Shown here in pieces: positions 1 through 8,109 of a stretch of 64,000 bases of DNA. The notes under the pieces were generated by a model. It worked only from the letters and a program-made list of their open reading frames with translations. It searched no databases and was not told the origin of the DNA. The translations under genes were made by a program, and so were the position numbers. Position 1 is the first letter of the stretch, and each line of letters begins with the position of its first letter. This DNA is from Pseudomonas fluorescens (GTDB lineage: Bacteria > Pseudomonadota > Gammaproteobacteria > Pseudomonadales > Pseudomonadaceae). The stretch spans positions 5,991,501 to 6,055,500 of the forward strand of contig NZ_CP148752.1 in assembly GCF_040448305.1 (NCBI RefSeq). Reading direction: 5' to 3'.

Positions 1-1
1 G

Positions 2-19
2 ACAAGCTCCCTCGCCACA
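2..19. repeat. Partial REP sequence at window edge
   Basis: The first bases end in an inverted-repeat arm (AAGCTCCCTCGCCACA) that matches the arms of the REPINs near 15,572 and 38,012. Its partner arm would lie outside the window. Confidence 0.5.
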
Positions 20-84
20 ATGCAACAGTCAGGCTGGTTGTCGCTACACCCGAAAAACGTTGTTTGGTGGTAAGCTCGCGCACC

Positions 85-882
85 ATGAATATCTACAGCT
101 CTCGCCCCGTTGTCCTCTGTCTCTCCGGCCACGACCCAAGTGGTGGCGCCGGCTTGCAGGCAGATATCGAAGCCCTGCTCGCTCAGGGTTGCCATGCGGC
201 TCCGGCCGTCACCGCCCTGACCGTGCAAGACACTGTCAATGTCACTGACTTCCGCGTCCTCGACCGTGAGTGGGTACTGGCCCAGGCCAATGCCGTGCTC
301 AACGATTCCGAAGTCGCGGCGGTCAAGCTGGGCATGCTCGGTTCTCTGGAAATGGTCGACACCGTGGTCGAACTGCTTTCGGCGCATCCGCATTTGCCGG
401 TGGTCTGCGACCCGGTGCTGCGCGCCGGCGGCGGCGGACGCCTGGGCAAGGACGAAGTCGGCTATGCCATGCGCGAACGCCTGCTGCCTTTGTCCATCAT
501 TGCGACCCCCAACCTTCCCGAAGCCCGTATCCTCGCTGAACTGCCAGAAGGCACCGCGGACGAGTGCGCTGAAAAACTCCTGCCGTTCGTCAAACACCTG
601 CTGATCACCGGCGGCCATGGCGACGAAACCGAAATCCACAATCGCCTGTACAGCCGCGACGGCCTGCGCGAAACCTATACCTGCCAGCGTTTGCCGGGCA
701 GCTATCACGGTTCCGGCTGCACCCTGGCCAGTGCGCTGGCCGGTCGTCTGGCCCAAGGCGAAAACCTCGCCAGTGCCGTACAGACCGCGCTTAACTACAC
801 ATGGCGCACCCTGCGTGATGCCGAGCAGCTGGGCAAAGGCCAGTTTGTGCCGCGCCGTTTGCCACTGGATTTCTGTTCGTAA
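85..882 (+). CDS. thiD: Hydroxymethylpyrimidine/phosphomethylpyrimidine kinase ThiD
   Basis: ThiD phosphorylates hydroxymethylpyrimidine and its monophosphate to make the pyrimidine half of thiamine in the cytosol. The 265-residue product has the ribokinase-fold signature SGHDPSGGAG at residues 14-23, and the C-terminal GSGC anion-hole motif at about 209-212, which carries the usual catalytic cysteine region. The length is normal for a stand-alone ThiD. The ATG at 85 fits the family N-terminus; an in-frame TTG at 64 would add seven poorly conserved residues. thiE follows after 31 bases in the same direction, so the two probably share a transcript that supplies both the kinase and the coupling step of the pathway. 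No TPP riboswitch can be judged because the upstream DNA is cut off by the window edge. Confidence 0.95.
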   Translation: MNIYSSRPVVLCLSGHDPSGGAGLQADIEALLAQGCHAAPAVTALTVQDTVNVTDFRVLDREWVLAQANAVLNDSEVAAVKLGMLGSLEMVDTVVELLSAHPHLPVVCDPVLRAGGGGRLGKDEVGYAMRERLLPLSIIATPNLPEARILAELPEGTADECAEKLLPFVKHLLITGGHGDETEIHNRLYSRDGLRETYTCQRLPGSYHGSGCTLASALAGRLAQGENLASAVQTALNYTWRTLRDAEQLGKGQFVPRRLPLDFCS

Positions 883-913
883 CTTCTATTTGTAATGCGG
901 TGAGGCTTGTCCG

Positions 914-1537
914 ATGAAACTACGTGGCCTGTACGCCATTACCGACAGCCATTTGCTGGACGGTAAGTTGCTCAAGTACGTGGAGGCGGCGCTGGAAGGC
1001 GGCGTCACCTTGCTGCAATACCGCGACAAGAGCAGCGACGAGGCCCGCCGCCTGCGAGAGGCCGAAGCCTTGCGCGGGCTGTGCGAACGCTACAGGACGC
1101 AATTGATCATCAACGACGACGCCGAGTTGGCGGCCCGCCTGAACGTGGGCGTGCACCTGGGCCAGACCGATGGCCCGCTGACTCCGGCCCGTGCACTGCT
1201 CGGGCGTCAGGCGATCATCGGTTCGACCTGCCACGCGCAGCTCGAACTGGCCGAACAGGCCGCCAAGGAAGGTGCCAGCTACGTCGCCTTCGGCCGCTTC
1301 TTCAATTCGAACACCAAGCCCGGCGCACCGACCTGCAGCCTCGACCTGCTCGACCAGGCCCGCAAGCAGTTGCACCTGCCGATCTGCGCGATCGGCGGCA
1401 TCACCCTGGATAACGCCGCCCCACTGGTGGCCCATGGCGTCGATCTGCTGGCGGTGGTGCATGGCCTGTTCGGTGCCGAGAGCACGGCTGAGGTGACCCG
1501 CCGCGCCCGCGCCTTCAACGAATTGTTTTCTATTTAA
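914..1537 (+). CDS. thiE: Thiamine-phosphate synthase ThiE
   Basis: ThiE joins hydroxymethylpyrimidine diphosphate to the thiazole phosphate to give thiamine monophosphate. The 207-residue protein is a TIM barrel with the family motifs LLQYRDK (about 33-39), a diphosphate-binding HLGQ(T/E)D segment in the middle, the GPIF/STK-like region around GRFFNSNTKPGA, and a C-terminal AIGGI loop. Length and motif order are normal. It sits between thiD (31-base gap) and hemL (28-base gap), all on the same strand, an arrangement long known in pseudomonads. Nothing in the reading frame is unusual. Confidence 0.95.
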   Translation: MKLRGLYAITDSHLLDGKLLKYVEAALEGGVTLLQYRDKSSDEARRLREAEALRGLCERYRTQLIINDDAELAARLNVGVHLGQTDGPLTPARALLGRQAIIGSTCHAQLELAEQAAKEGASYVAFGRFFNSNTKPGAPTCSLDLLDQARKQLHLPICAIGGITLDNAAPLVAHGVDLLAVVHGLFGAESTAEVTRRARAFNELFSI

Positions 1538-1565
1538 GCTTTAAATCTGATTTGAGAGCCCGATC

Positions 1566-2849
1566 ATGTCTCGTTCCGAAACGCTGTTTGCCAATGCCCA
1601 GAAACACATTCCCGGTGGCGTGAACTCGCCGGTTCGCGCGTTCAAGAGCGTCGGCGGCACACCGTTGTTCTTCAAGCACGCTGAAGGCGCCTACGTCACC
1701 GACGAGGACGACAAGCGTTATGTGGATTACGTCGGTTCCTGGGGTCCGATGATTCTCGGCCACAGCCACCCGGACGTGCTGGACGCCGTGCGCAAACAGC
1801 TTGAGCACGGCCTGTCCTACGGCGCCCCGACCGAGATGGAAACGCAGATGGCCGATCTGGTCTGCTCGCTGGTGCCGTCGATGGAAATGGTGCGCATGGT
1901 CAGCTCCGGCACCGAAGCGACCATGAGCGCCATCCGCCTGGCCCGTGGTTTCACCGGCCGCGACAGCATCATCAAGTTCGAAGGCTGCTACCACGGTCAC
2001 TCCGACAGCCTGCTGGTCAAGGCCGGGTCCGGCGCACTGACCCAGGGCGTACCGAGTTCGGCCGGTGTACCGGCGGCATTCGCCAAACACACCCTGACCC
2101 TGCCGTTCAACGACATCGATGCTGTTGAAGCGATGCTCGCCGAAGTCGGCCAGGACGTGGCCTGCATCATTGTCGAGCCAGTGGCCGGCAACATGAACTG
2201 CGTGCCGCCGGCACCGGGTTTCCTCGAAGGCCTGCGGACCCTGTGCGACAAGCACGGCGTGGTGCTGATTTTCGACGAAGTGATGACCGGCTTCCGTGTC
2301 GCCCTCGGCGGTGCCCAGGCGTACTACGGCGTGACGCCGGACCTGACCACCTTCGGCAAGATCATCGGTGGCGGCATGCCGGTCGGCTGCTTCGGTGGCA
2401 AGCGCGAAATCATGCAGCGCATCGCCCCGCTGGGCCCGGTCTACCAGGCCGGTACGCTGTCCGGTAACCCGCTGGCGATGGCCGCCGGCCTGACCACCCT
2501 GCGCCTGATCAGCCGCCCGGGCTTCCACGCCGAGCTGACCGACTACACCACTCGCCTGCTCGACGGCCTGCAACAGCGCGCCGATGCGGCCGGCATTCCG
2601 TTCGTAACCACCCAGGCCGGCGGCATGTTCGGCCTGTACTTCAGCGGTGCCGACGACATCGTTACTTTTGATGACGTCATGGCCAGCGACGCAGCCCTGT
2701 TCGGTCGTTTCTTCCACCTGATGCTCGAAGGTGGTGTGTACCTGGCACCGAGCGCATTCGAAGCCGGCTTCACTTCGATCGTCCACGGCGAAGCAGAACT
2801 GAAGCTGACCCTGGACGCCGCCGAGCGCGCCTTCGCGGCCTTGAAGTAA
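1566..2849 (+). CDS. hemL: Glutamate-1-semialdehyde 2,1-aminomutase HemL
   Basis: HemL moves the amino group of glutamate-1-semialdehyde to form 5-aminolevulinate, the first committed tetrapyrrole precursor in the C5 pathway. The 427-residue class III aminotransferase-fold protein shows the PLP-lysine segment TTFGKIIGGG with Lys265, which agrees with the position in the E. coli enzyme, plus the GTEA phosphate-binding motif and the FDEVMTGFR aspartate motif. It begins 28 bases after thiE and is closed by a strong hairpin just after its stop. It supplies haem, sirohaem and also the corrin ring, so it is indirectly upstream of the B12-dependent ammonia-lyase encoded later in the window. Confidence 0.97.
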   Translation: MSRSETLFANAQKHIPGGVNSPVRAFKSVGGTPLFFKHAEGAYVTDEDDKRYVDYVGSWGPMILGHSHPDVLDAVRKQLEHGLSYGAPTEMETQMADLVCSLVPSMEMVRMVSSGTEATMSAIRLARGFTGRDSIIKFEGCYHGHSDSLLVKAGSGALTQGVPSSAGVPAAFAKHTLTLPFNDIDAVEAMLAEVGQDVACIIVEPVAGNMNCVPPAPGFLEGLRTLCDKHGVVLIFDEVMTGFRVALGGAQAYYGVTPDLTTFGKIIGGGMPVGCFGGKREIMQRIAPLGPVYQAGTLSGNPLAMAAGLTTLRLISRPGFHAELTDYTTRLLDGLQQRADAAGIPFVTTQAGGMFGLYFSGADDIVTFDDVMASDAALFGRFFHLMLEGGVYLAPSAFEAGFTSIVHGEAELKLTLDAAERAFAALK

Positions 2850-2858
2850 CGCTCAAAT

Positions 2859-2886
2859 GCTGACGTTGGCCCTTGCCAGCGTCAGC
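2859..2886 (+). terminator. Hairpin terminator after hemL
   Basis: Twelve base pairs (one G-U) form between GCTGACGTTGGC and GCCAGCGTCAGC around a CCTT loop, followed by TTTC. It begins nine bases after the hemL stop, so it probably ends the thi-hem transcript. Confidence 0.75.
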
Positions 2887-3073
2887 TTTCGCCTACACTC
2901 CCGCGTTTTTTCCTACTCATCTGCTAATAATCCCCCGCAAAGTGGGCGATAAATTTCCCGCGCAGCAGAAAAACGAGTAAAGACTTTGTAAGGTTGCCCC
3001 TGCTTATTTCATAATGCGCGCTTATTGGATCCCTCGATGGGTCCGCGCGCCCTTCAGAGGTAAGTCGATTCCC

Positions 3074-3628
3074 ATGAACCGCACCGGCCGCACCCTTGCA
3101 CTGGGCTGCCTGTTGCTTCTTCAGCCCCTGCTCGCGCACGCACAAGCAGGCGGCAACTCGTTGTTAATCCCAGCGATGGGTCGCTGCACCCTCAATACCC
3201 AGCCGCAAGACCTGGAACAGGCACTCACCGCCTGCCAGAAAGCGTCGGAAGAAGGGGATGCGCAAGCGCAATACGAGTTGGGTGAGTTCTACTACGAAGG
3301 CAAAAACACGCCGCGCGACCTCAATCAAGCCCTGAGCTATTTCGAAAAAGCCTCGCTGCAAGGCCACGCCCAGGCACAATTCAAACTCGGCACCATGTTC
3401 TTCCACGGCGAAGGCGTGCCGGCCAATAACGTTCAGGCGTACATCCTGCTGAAGATGGCGGCGGTCAACGGCGCCGAAGACGCACTGGACACCGCCGACG
3501 AAGTCACCGAAAAGATGCCCCGCGAAGAACTGGAGCTTGCTACCCAGGTGCTCGGGCAAATCTTCCGTAAATATTTGATGGAATTGCAGAGCGCTGACGG
3601 GCGTACGCCGTTCGCGCCACTGCCCTGA
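3074..3628 (+). CDS. Sel1-repeat (tetratricopeptide-like) exported protein
   Basis: The 184-residue product starts with a clear signal peptide (hydrophobic stretch LALGCLLLLQPLLAHAQA, cleavage near residue 24), so it is probably periplasmic. Residues of about 60-135 contain two Sel1-type helical repeats with the pattern A-x-A-x-x-x-L-G-x-x-(Y/F)-x-x-G followed by D/N-x-x-x-A. Such solenoids normally act as protein-protein scaffolds, and the exact role is not known. An in-frame ATG at 3014 would bury the signal peptide, so the ATG at 3074 is preferred; AGAGG lies upstream of it. A plausible -10 (CATAAT, 3010-3015) lies ahead. The gene is separate from hemL. Confidence 0.85.
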   Translation: MNRTGRTLALGCLLLLQPLLAHAQAGGNSLLIPAMGRCTLNTQPQDLEQALTACQKASEEGDAQAQYELGEFYYEGKNTPRDLNQALSYFEKASLQGHAQAQFKLGTMFFHGEGVPANNVQAYILLKMAAVNGAEDALDTADEVTEKMPREELELATQVLGQIFRKYLMELQSADGRTPFAPLP

Positions 3629-3648
3629 TTCTGTGTTGATCTGACTGG

Positions 3649-3748
3649 CCCCATCGCGAGCAAGCTCGCTCCCACATTTGATCTCTGGCGTTCACAAAAC
3701 CTGTGTGCGCCGCAATTCCCTGTGGGAGCGAGCTTGCTCGCGATGGGG
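3649..3748. repeat. REPIN, 28-bp perfect arms (GCGAGCAAGCTCGC class)
   Basis: Arm 3649-3676 is the exact reverse complement of arm 3721-3748 (TGTGGGAGCGAGCTTGCTCG core), with 44 bases between. It lies between two converging genes and may also help end their transcripts. Confidence 0.9.
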
Positions 3749-3766
3749 GCGACTCGGTCTTGAGAC

Positions 3767-4096
3767 TTACTTCTCAGGCATCGGCATCGGAAACGGCATG
3801 ACATTGCCGACCGCGCCACGGGCTTCGCTGATTTTCGGTGTTCCCATACGCTCGACTTCGTCGATACGCACGATCGAATGCATCGGCACAAAACTGCGCA
3901 CCACGCCTTCGAACTGAGCCTTGAGCTTTTCTTCGCTCGGATCGACGACCACTTGCGTGCGCTCGCCAAAGACGAACTCTTCCACTTCCAGAAAGCCCCA
4001 CAGATCACTTTGATAGATCTGCTTGGCGTACATTTCGAACACCTGGCCCTGGTTGAGGAAAATCACCTTGTAGATTGGAGCTTCACGTTTGGTCAT
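3767..4096 (-). CDS. DUF1820 family protein
   Basis: This 109-residue cytosolic protein begins MTKREAPIYKVIF and ends in a methionine/proline-rich tail. It matches the small conserved DUF1820 family of gammaproteobacteria, whose function is unknown. The segment VFGERTQVVVDPSEEKLKAQFEGV looks like a compact beta/alpha domain and suggests binding rather than catalysis. The longer reading frame upstream (to 4183) is not credible, because it would overlap the miaB promoter region and lacks family similarity. The gene is divergent from miaB, with about 130 bases between the two starts, and runs towards the Sel1 gene across a REPIN. Confidence 0.85.
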   Translation of the reverse strand: MTKREAPIYKVIFLNQGQVFEMYAKQIYQSDLWGFLEVEEFVFGERTQVVVDPSEEKLKAQFEGVVRSFVPMHSIVRIDEVERMGTPKISEARGAVGNVMPFPMPMPEK

Positions 4097-4189
4097 GGCA
4101 GGCGAAACACATCGGGGGATAAAAATGAGGGCGCGAACTATAGCATAGCCATTGGACGCGCAGCGGTAGGAACCTGGGTACATGTTCCC

Positions 4190-4195
4190 TATAAT
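4190..4195 (+). promoter_or_regulatory. -10 element of the miaB promoter
   Basis: A perfect TATAAT lies 34 bases before the miaB start codon in the divergent gap. No convincing -35 hexamer is seen at 16-18 bases, so only the -10 is called. Confidence 0.5.
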
Positions 4196-4229
4196 GCGCG
4201 GTTCTTTGAATCACGTGATGACTCTTTCC

Positions 4230-5558
4230 ATGGCCAAGAAGCTTTACATCGAAACCCACGGTTGCCAGATGAACGAGTACGACAGCTCGCGCATGGTCGA
4301 TCTGCTGGGCGAACATCAGGCCCTGGAAGTCACCGCCCGCGCCGAAGACGCCGACGTGATCCTGCTCAACACCTGCTCGATCCGCGAGCGCGCACAGGAT
4401 CGCGTCTACTCCCAGCTCGGTCGCTGGCGCGAGCTGAAACTGGCCAACCCGGACATGGTGATCGCCGTTGGCGGTTGCGTGGCCAGCCAGGAAGGCGCGG
4501 CCATCCGTGATCGCGCGCCGTACGTCGACGTGGTCTTCGGCCCGCAGACCCTGCACCGCCTGCCGGAAATGATCGACGCCGCGCGCATCAGCAAGCTGCC
4601 GCAAGTCGACGTCTCGTTCCCGGAAATCGAAAAATTCGACCATTTGCCCGAGCCCCGCATCGACGGCCCGAGCGCTTACGTGTCGGTGATGGAAGGTTGC
4701 AGCAAGTACTGCACCTTCTGCGTGGTGCCCTACACCCGCGGTGAAGAGGTCAGCCGGCCGTTCGACGACGTGCTTGCCGAGATCATTCACCTGGCCGAAA
4801 ACGGCGTGCGCGAAGTGACGCTGCTGGGGCAGAACGTCAACGGCTATCGCGGGACTACTCATGATGGGCGCCTGGCGGATCTGGCCGAGCTGATCCGCGT
4901 GGTCGCCGCGGTCGACGGTATCGACCGCATCCGTTACACCACTTCGCACCCGCTGGAGTTTTCCGACAGCCTGATCCAGGCCCACGCCGACGTGCCGGAG
5001 CTGGTCAAGCACCTGCACTTGCCGGTGCAATCGGGCTCGGACCGCATCCTCGCCGCGATGAAGCGCAACCACACCGCGCTGGAATACAAATCCAAGCTGC
5101 GCAAACTGCGCGCCGCCGTGCCGGGGATCTGCATCAGCTCGGACTTCATCGTCGGTTTCCCGGGCGAGACCGAAAAAGACTTCGAACAAACCATGAAGCT
5201 GATTGCCGACGTGGGTTTCGACTTTTCCTACTCGTTCGTCTACAGCCAGCGCCCGGGCACACCGGCCGCCGATCTGGCCGACGACACTCCGGAAGAACTG
5301 AAAAAAGAACGCCTGAATGCCCTGCAGCATCGATTGAACCAGCAAGGTTTCGAGATCAGCCGACAAATGGTCGGTTCGATCCAGCGGATCCTGGTGACCG
5401 ATTACTCGAAAAAGGACCCGGGTGAGCTGCAAGGCCGGACCGAAAATAACCGTATCGTCAACTTCCGCTGCGACAATCCGACCCTGATCGGCCAGTTCGC
5501 GGATGTGCACATCGATGCCGCGCAGCCGCACTCGTTGCGGGGTTCGTTGATTCAATAA
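4230..5558 (+). CDS. miaB: tRNA-2-methylthio-N6-isopentenyladenosine synthase MiaB
   Basis: MiaB adds the methylthio group to i6A37 of tRNAs that read UNN codons. The 442-residue radical-SAM protein has the N-terminal UPF0004 domain with cysteines in ETHGCQMN, NTCSI and VGGCVASQ, the radical-SAM triad CSKYCTFC at Cys157, Cys161 and Cys164 (as in E. coli), and a C-terminal TRAM domain. The ATG at 4230 gives the family N-terminus MAKKLYIETHG; ATGs at 4182 and 4218 are in frame but less likely. It is followed by a REPIN and then ybeZ, so it is probably transcribed on its own or with read-through into the ybe operon. Confidence 0.96.
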   Translation: MAKKLYIETHGCQMNEYDSSRMVDLLGEHQALEVTARAEDADVILLNTCSIRERAQDRVYSQLGRWRELKLANPDMVIAVGGCVASQEGAAIRDRAPYVDVVFGPQTLHRLPEMIDAARISKLPQVDVSFPEIEKFDHLPEPRIDGPSAYVSVMEGCSKYCTFCVVPYTRGEEVSRPFDDVLAEIIHLAENGVREVTLLGQNVNGYRGTTHDGRLADLAELIRVVAAVDGIDRIRYTTSHPLEFSDSLIQAHADVPELVKHLHLPVQSGSDRILAAMKRNHTALEYKSKLRKLRAAVPGICISSDFIVGFPGETEKDFEQTMKLIADVGFDFSYSFVYSQRPGTPAADLADDTPEELKKERLNALQHRLNQQGFEISRQMVGSIQRILVTDYSKKDPGELQGRTENNRIVNFRCDNPTLIGQFADVHIDAAQPHSLRGSLIQ

Positions 5559-5568
5559 CACCGCATAC

Positions 5569-5664
5569 CCCTGTGGGAGCGAGCTTGCTCGCGATAGCGT
5601 CAGGCCAGACAACTGATATGTTGAATGTCTGGCCGTCATCGCGAGCAAGCTCGCTCCCACAGGG
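5569..5664. repeat. REPIN with nested inner inverted repeat
   Basis: The outer arms 5569-5595 and 5638-5664 are perfect 27-bp reverse complements of the GCGAGCTTGCTCGC class. Inside, GGCCAGACA (5603-5611) pairs with TGTCTGGCC (5626-5634). It lies between miaB and ybeZ. Confidence 0.9.
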
Positions 5665-5761
5665 ACCGCGTACGACGTTGGTTATTTAAGAGCTTTCGCA
5701 CCCACGCCACTGGCGCTATCCTTGATTCATCACTATTGCCCCAGGGCGGCTAAATACGACC

Positions 5762-6769
5762 TTGAACGCACCCATAGAACCACATCGTTTCATCCTCGAG
5801 CCTTTTGAAGCTCGTCGCTTCGCCAATCTGTGCGGGCAATTCGACGAGCATTTGCGCTTGATCGAACAGCGCCTGACCATCGAGATCCGCAATCGCGGAA
5901 ACCAGTTCGAGCTGATCGGCGAACCCAAACACACCACCTCCGCGGAAAACCTCCTGCGCCGCCTGTACCGGGAAACCAAGGGTACCGAGCTGTCGCCGGA
6001 CATGGTGCACCTGTTCCTGCAGGAATCTGCCGTTGAGCAGCTGGACAACCACTCCCCCGCCGAACCGTCCGTGGCCCTACGCACCAAAAAAGGCATGATT
6101 CGCCCCCGTGGCTTGAATCAGCTGCGCTACGTGAAGGAAATCCTCGGTAACGATATCAACTTCGGCATCGGCCCGGCCGGTACCGGCAAGACCTATCTGG
6201 CCGTAGCCTGTGCGGTGGATGCACTGGAGCGCGAGCAGATTCGCCGCATCCTGCTGGTTCGTCCGGCGGTCGAAGCGGGTGAAAAACTCGGCTTCCTGCC
6301 CGGCGACCTGTCGCAAAAAATCGACCCGTACCTGCGTCCGCTCTACGACGCGCTCTACGAAATGCTCGGCTTCGAATACGTCGCCAAGCTGATCGAGCGT
6401 CAGGTGATCGAAGTCGCGCCGCTGGCCTACATGCGCGGCCGTACGCTGAACAACAGCTTCATCATTCTCGACGAAAGCCAGAACACCACGGTCGAGCAAA
6501 TGAAGATGTTCCTGACCCGGATCGGCTTCGGTTCCACGGCCGTCATCACCGGGGACATCACCCAGGTCGACCTGCCACGCGGCACCAAGTCCGGCCTGCA
6601 CCACGTGATTGAAGTGCTCAAGGATGTGCCGGGGATCAGCTTCACCCATTTCCAGCCCAAGGACGTCGTGCGCCATCCGCTGGTGCAGCGCATCGTCGAA
6701 GCCTACGAGCGCTTCGAAACCAAAGCGGCCGATGATGCCGCCGCCAAGGATAGCCGCCGCGATGCTTGA
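5762..6769 (+). CDS. ybeZ: PhoH-like ATPase YbeZ
   Basis: YbeZ is a cytosolic PhoH-family ATPase that works with the endoribonuclease YbeY in rRNA processing and ribosome quality control. The 335-residue protein shows a Walker A motif GPAGTGKT near residue 140 and a Walker B region IILDESQNTT, then the PhoH motif GDITQVDLP. The N-terminal 100 residues are the family extension. The start is a TTG at 5762 (residues NAPIEPHRF follow); no ATG fits the conserved N-terminus. The 3' end overlaps ybeY by eight bases, so the two are translationally coupled. Confidence 0.93.
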   Translation: MNAPIEPHRFILEPFEARRFANLCGQFDEHLRLIEQRLTIEIRNRGNQFELIGEPKHTTSAENLLRRLYRETKGTELSPDMVHLFLQESAVEQLDNHSPAEPSVALRTKKGMIRPRGLNQLRYVKEILGNDINFGIGPAGTGKTYLAVACAVDALEREQIRRILLVRPAVEAGEKLGFLPGDLSQKIDPYLRPLYDALYEMLGFEYVAKLIERQVIEVAPLAYMRGRTLNNSFIILDESQNTTVEQMKMFLTRIGFGSTAVITGDITQVDLPRGTKSGLHHVIEVLKDVPGISFTHFQPKDVVRHPLVQRIVEAYERFETKAADDAAAKDSRRDA

Positions 6770-7256
6770 GCTTGACCTGCAAATCGCCACCGAAGCCTGC
6801 GCCCCCAGCGAAGCCGAGTTCCGCCAGTGGTGCGAACTGGCTTTGCGCCAGCGCACCGCCGACTCGGAGATGACCATTCGTCTGGTCGACGAAGCTGAAG
6901 GACGCGAGCTGAACCACACCTGGCGGCAAAAGGACTACGCAACTAACGTCTTGTCATTCCCGGCCGACGTGCCGGATGAGTTCCTCGACATCCCACTGCT
7001 GGGCGATCTGGTGATCTGCGTGGCCGTGGTCGAGCGCGAAGCCGTTGAACAGGGCAAGGAGCTCAAGGCCCATTGGGCACACCTGGTGATTCACGGCTGC
7101 TTGCATCTGCTTGGTTACGACCATATTGATGACGAGGAAGCCGAAGAAATGGAAGCACTGGAACGAACGTTGCTTGCAGAGTTGGGCTTTCCCGATCCGT
7201 ACGCGGACGACGAAGCAGATGTATCCCCTACCGAAACAACAAAGGATTCAGAGTAA
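6762..7256 (+). CDS. ybeY: Endoribonuclease YbeY (16S rRNA 3'-end maturation)
   Basis: YbeY is a single-strand-specific, zinc-dependent endoribonuclease needed for 16S rRNA 3' maturation and late 70S ribosome quality control. The 164-residue protein carries the metal motif HGCLHLLGYDH at residues 111-121, with the three histidines that bind zinc. The ATG at 6762 lies inside the last codons of ybeZ (eight-base overlap). The acidic tail after residue 140 is common in pseudomonads. corC begins five bases after the stop, which keeps the order ybeZ-ybeY-corC-lnt seen in E. coli. Confidence 0.95.
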   Translation: MLELDLQIATEACAPSEAEFRQWCELALRQRTADSEMTIRLVDEAEGRELNHTWRQKDYATNVLSFPADVPDEFLDIPLLGDLVICVAVVEREAVEQGKELKAHWAHLVIHGCLHLLGYDHIDDEEAEEMEALERTLLAELGFPDPYADDEADVSPTETTKDSE

Positions 7257-7261
7257 TCGCT

Positions 7262-8101
7262 ATGAGCGAAGATCGATCGAGCAACGGGCAGAAGTCATGG
7301 CTGGGTAAGCTCACCCAGGCTTTTGCCCACGAGCCGAAAAACCGCCAGGAGCTGCTGGAGCTGCTGCGCGATGCACACCAGAACAAACTGCTGGACAGCG
7401 AAGCGCTGGCCATCGTCGAAGGCGCCATCCAGGTGGCTGACCTGCAGGTCCGGGACATCATGGTCCCGCGCTCGCAGATGGTCAGCATCAAGGCGACCCA
7501 GACACCCCGCGAGTTCCTGCCTGCCGTGGTCGACTCAGCCCACTCCCGCTACCCGGTGATCGGCGAAAGCCACGATGACGTGATGGGCGTGTTGCTGGCC
7601 AAGGACTTGCTGCCGTTGATCCTCAAGGAGAACGGCGACAGCTTCAACATCAAGGACCTGCTGCGCCCGGCCACCTTCGTGCCGGAGTCCAAGCGCCTTA
7701 ACGTGCTGCTGCGCGAATTTCGCGCCAACCACAACCACATGGCCATCGTCATCGACGAGTACGGCGGCGTGGCCGGTTTGGTGACCATCGAAGACGTGCT
7801 GGAACAGATCGTCGGCGACATCGAAGACGAACACGACGTCGAAGAAGACAGCTACATCAAGCCGCTGCCCAGCGGTGATTTCCTGATCAAGGCCCTGACG
7901 CCGATCGAGAACTTCAACGAGTTTTTCGACAGCGAGTTCTCCGACGATGAGTTCGACACCGTTGGCGGCCTGGTGATGAGCGCGTTCGGGCATTTGCCAA
8001 AACGTAACGAAATCACTGAAATCGGCCCGTACCGTTTCCGCATCCTGAACGCCGACAGCCGTCGGATTCACTTGCTTCGCCTGACGCCCATTGCTCGCTA
8101 A
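7262..8101 (+). CDS. corC: CBS-domain protein CorC/YbeX
   Basis: The 279-residue cytosolic protein has two CBS domains (about residues 65-195, including VRDIMVPRSQM and the second motif GVAGLVTIEDVLEQIVGDIEDE) and a C-terminal CorC/HlyC domain (about 205-279). The family was linked to Mg2+/Co2+ efflux with CorA, and YbeX has more recently been linked to ribosome metabolism; which role applies here cannot be read from sequence. There is no transmembrane DUF21 domain, so it is the short form. It lies five bases after ybeY and eight bases before lnt, inside one operon. Confidence 0.93.
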   Translation: MSEDRSSNGQKSWLGKLTQAFAHEPKNRQELLELLRDAHQNKLLDSEALAIVEGAIQVADLQVRDIMVPRSQMVSIKATQTPREFLPAVVDSAHSRYPVIGESHDDVMGVLLAKDLLPLILKENGDSFNIKDLLRPATFVPESKRLNVLLREFRANHNHMAIVIDEYGGVAGLVTIEDVLEQIVGDIEDEHDVEEDSYIKPLPSGDFLIKALTPIENFNEFFDSEFSDDEFDTVGGLVMSAFGHLPKRNEITEIGPYRFRILNADSRRIHLLRLTPIAR

Positions 8102-8109
8102 GGATTGAA

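Noticed and set aside
1..84. A TPP riboswitch before thiD
   Set aside because: Only 84 bases are available and they hold a REP arm; no THI-box motif can be recognised.
3649..3748. The repeat pairs as CRISPR repeats
   Set aside because: They are inverted, occur as pairs rather than arrays, and have no regular spacers; they match REPINs.
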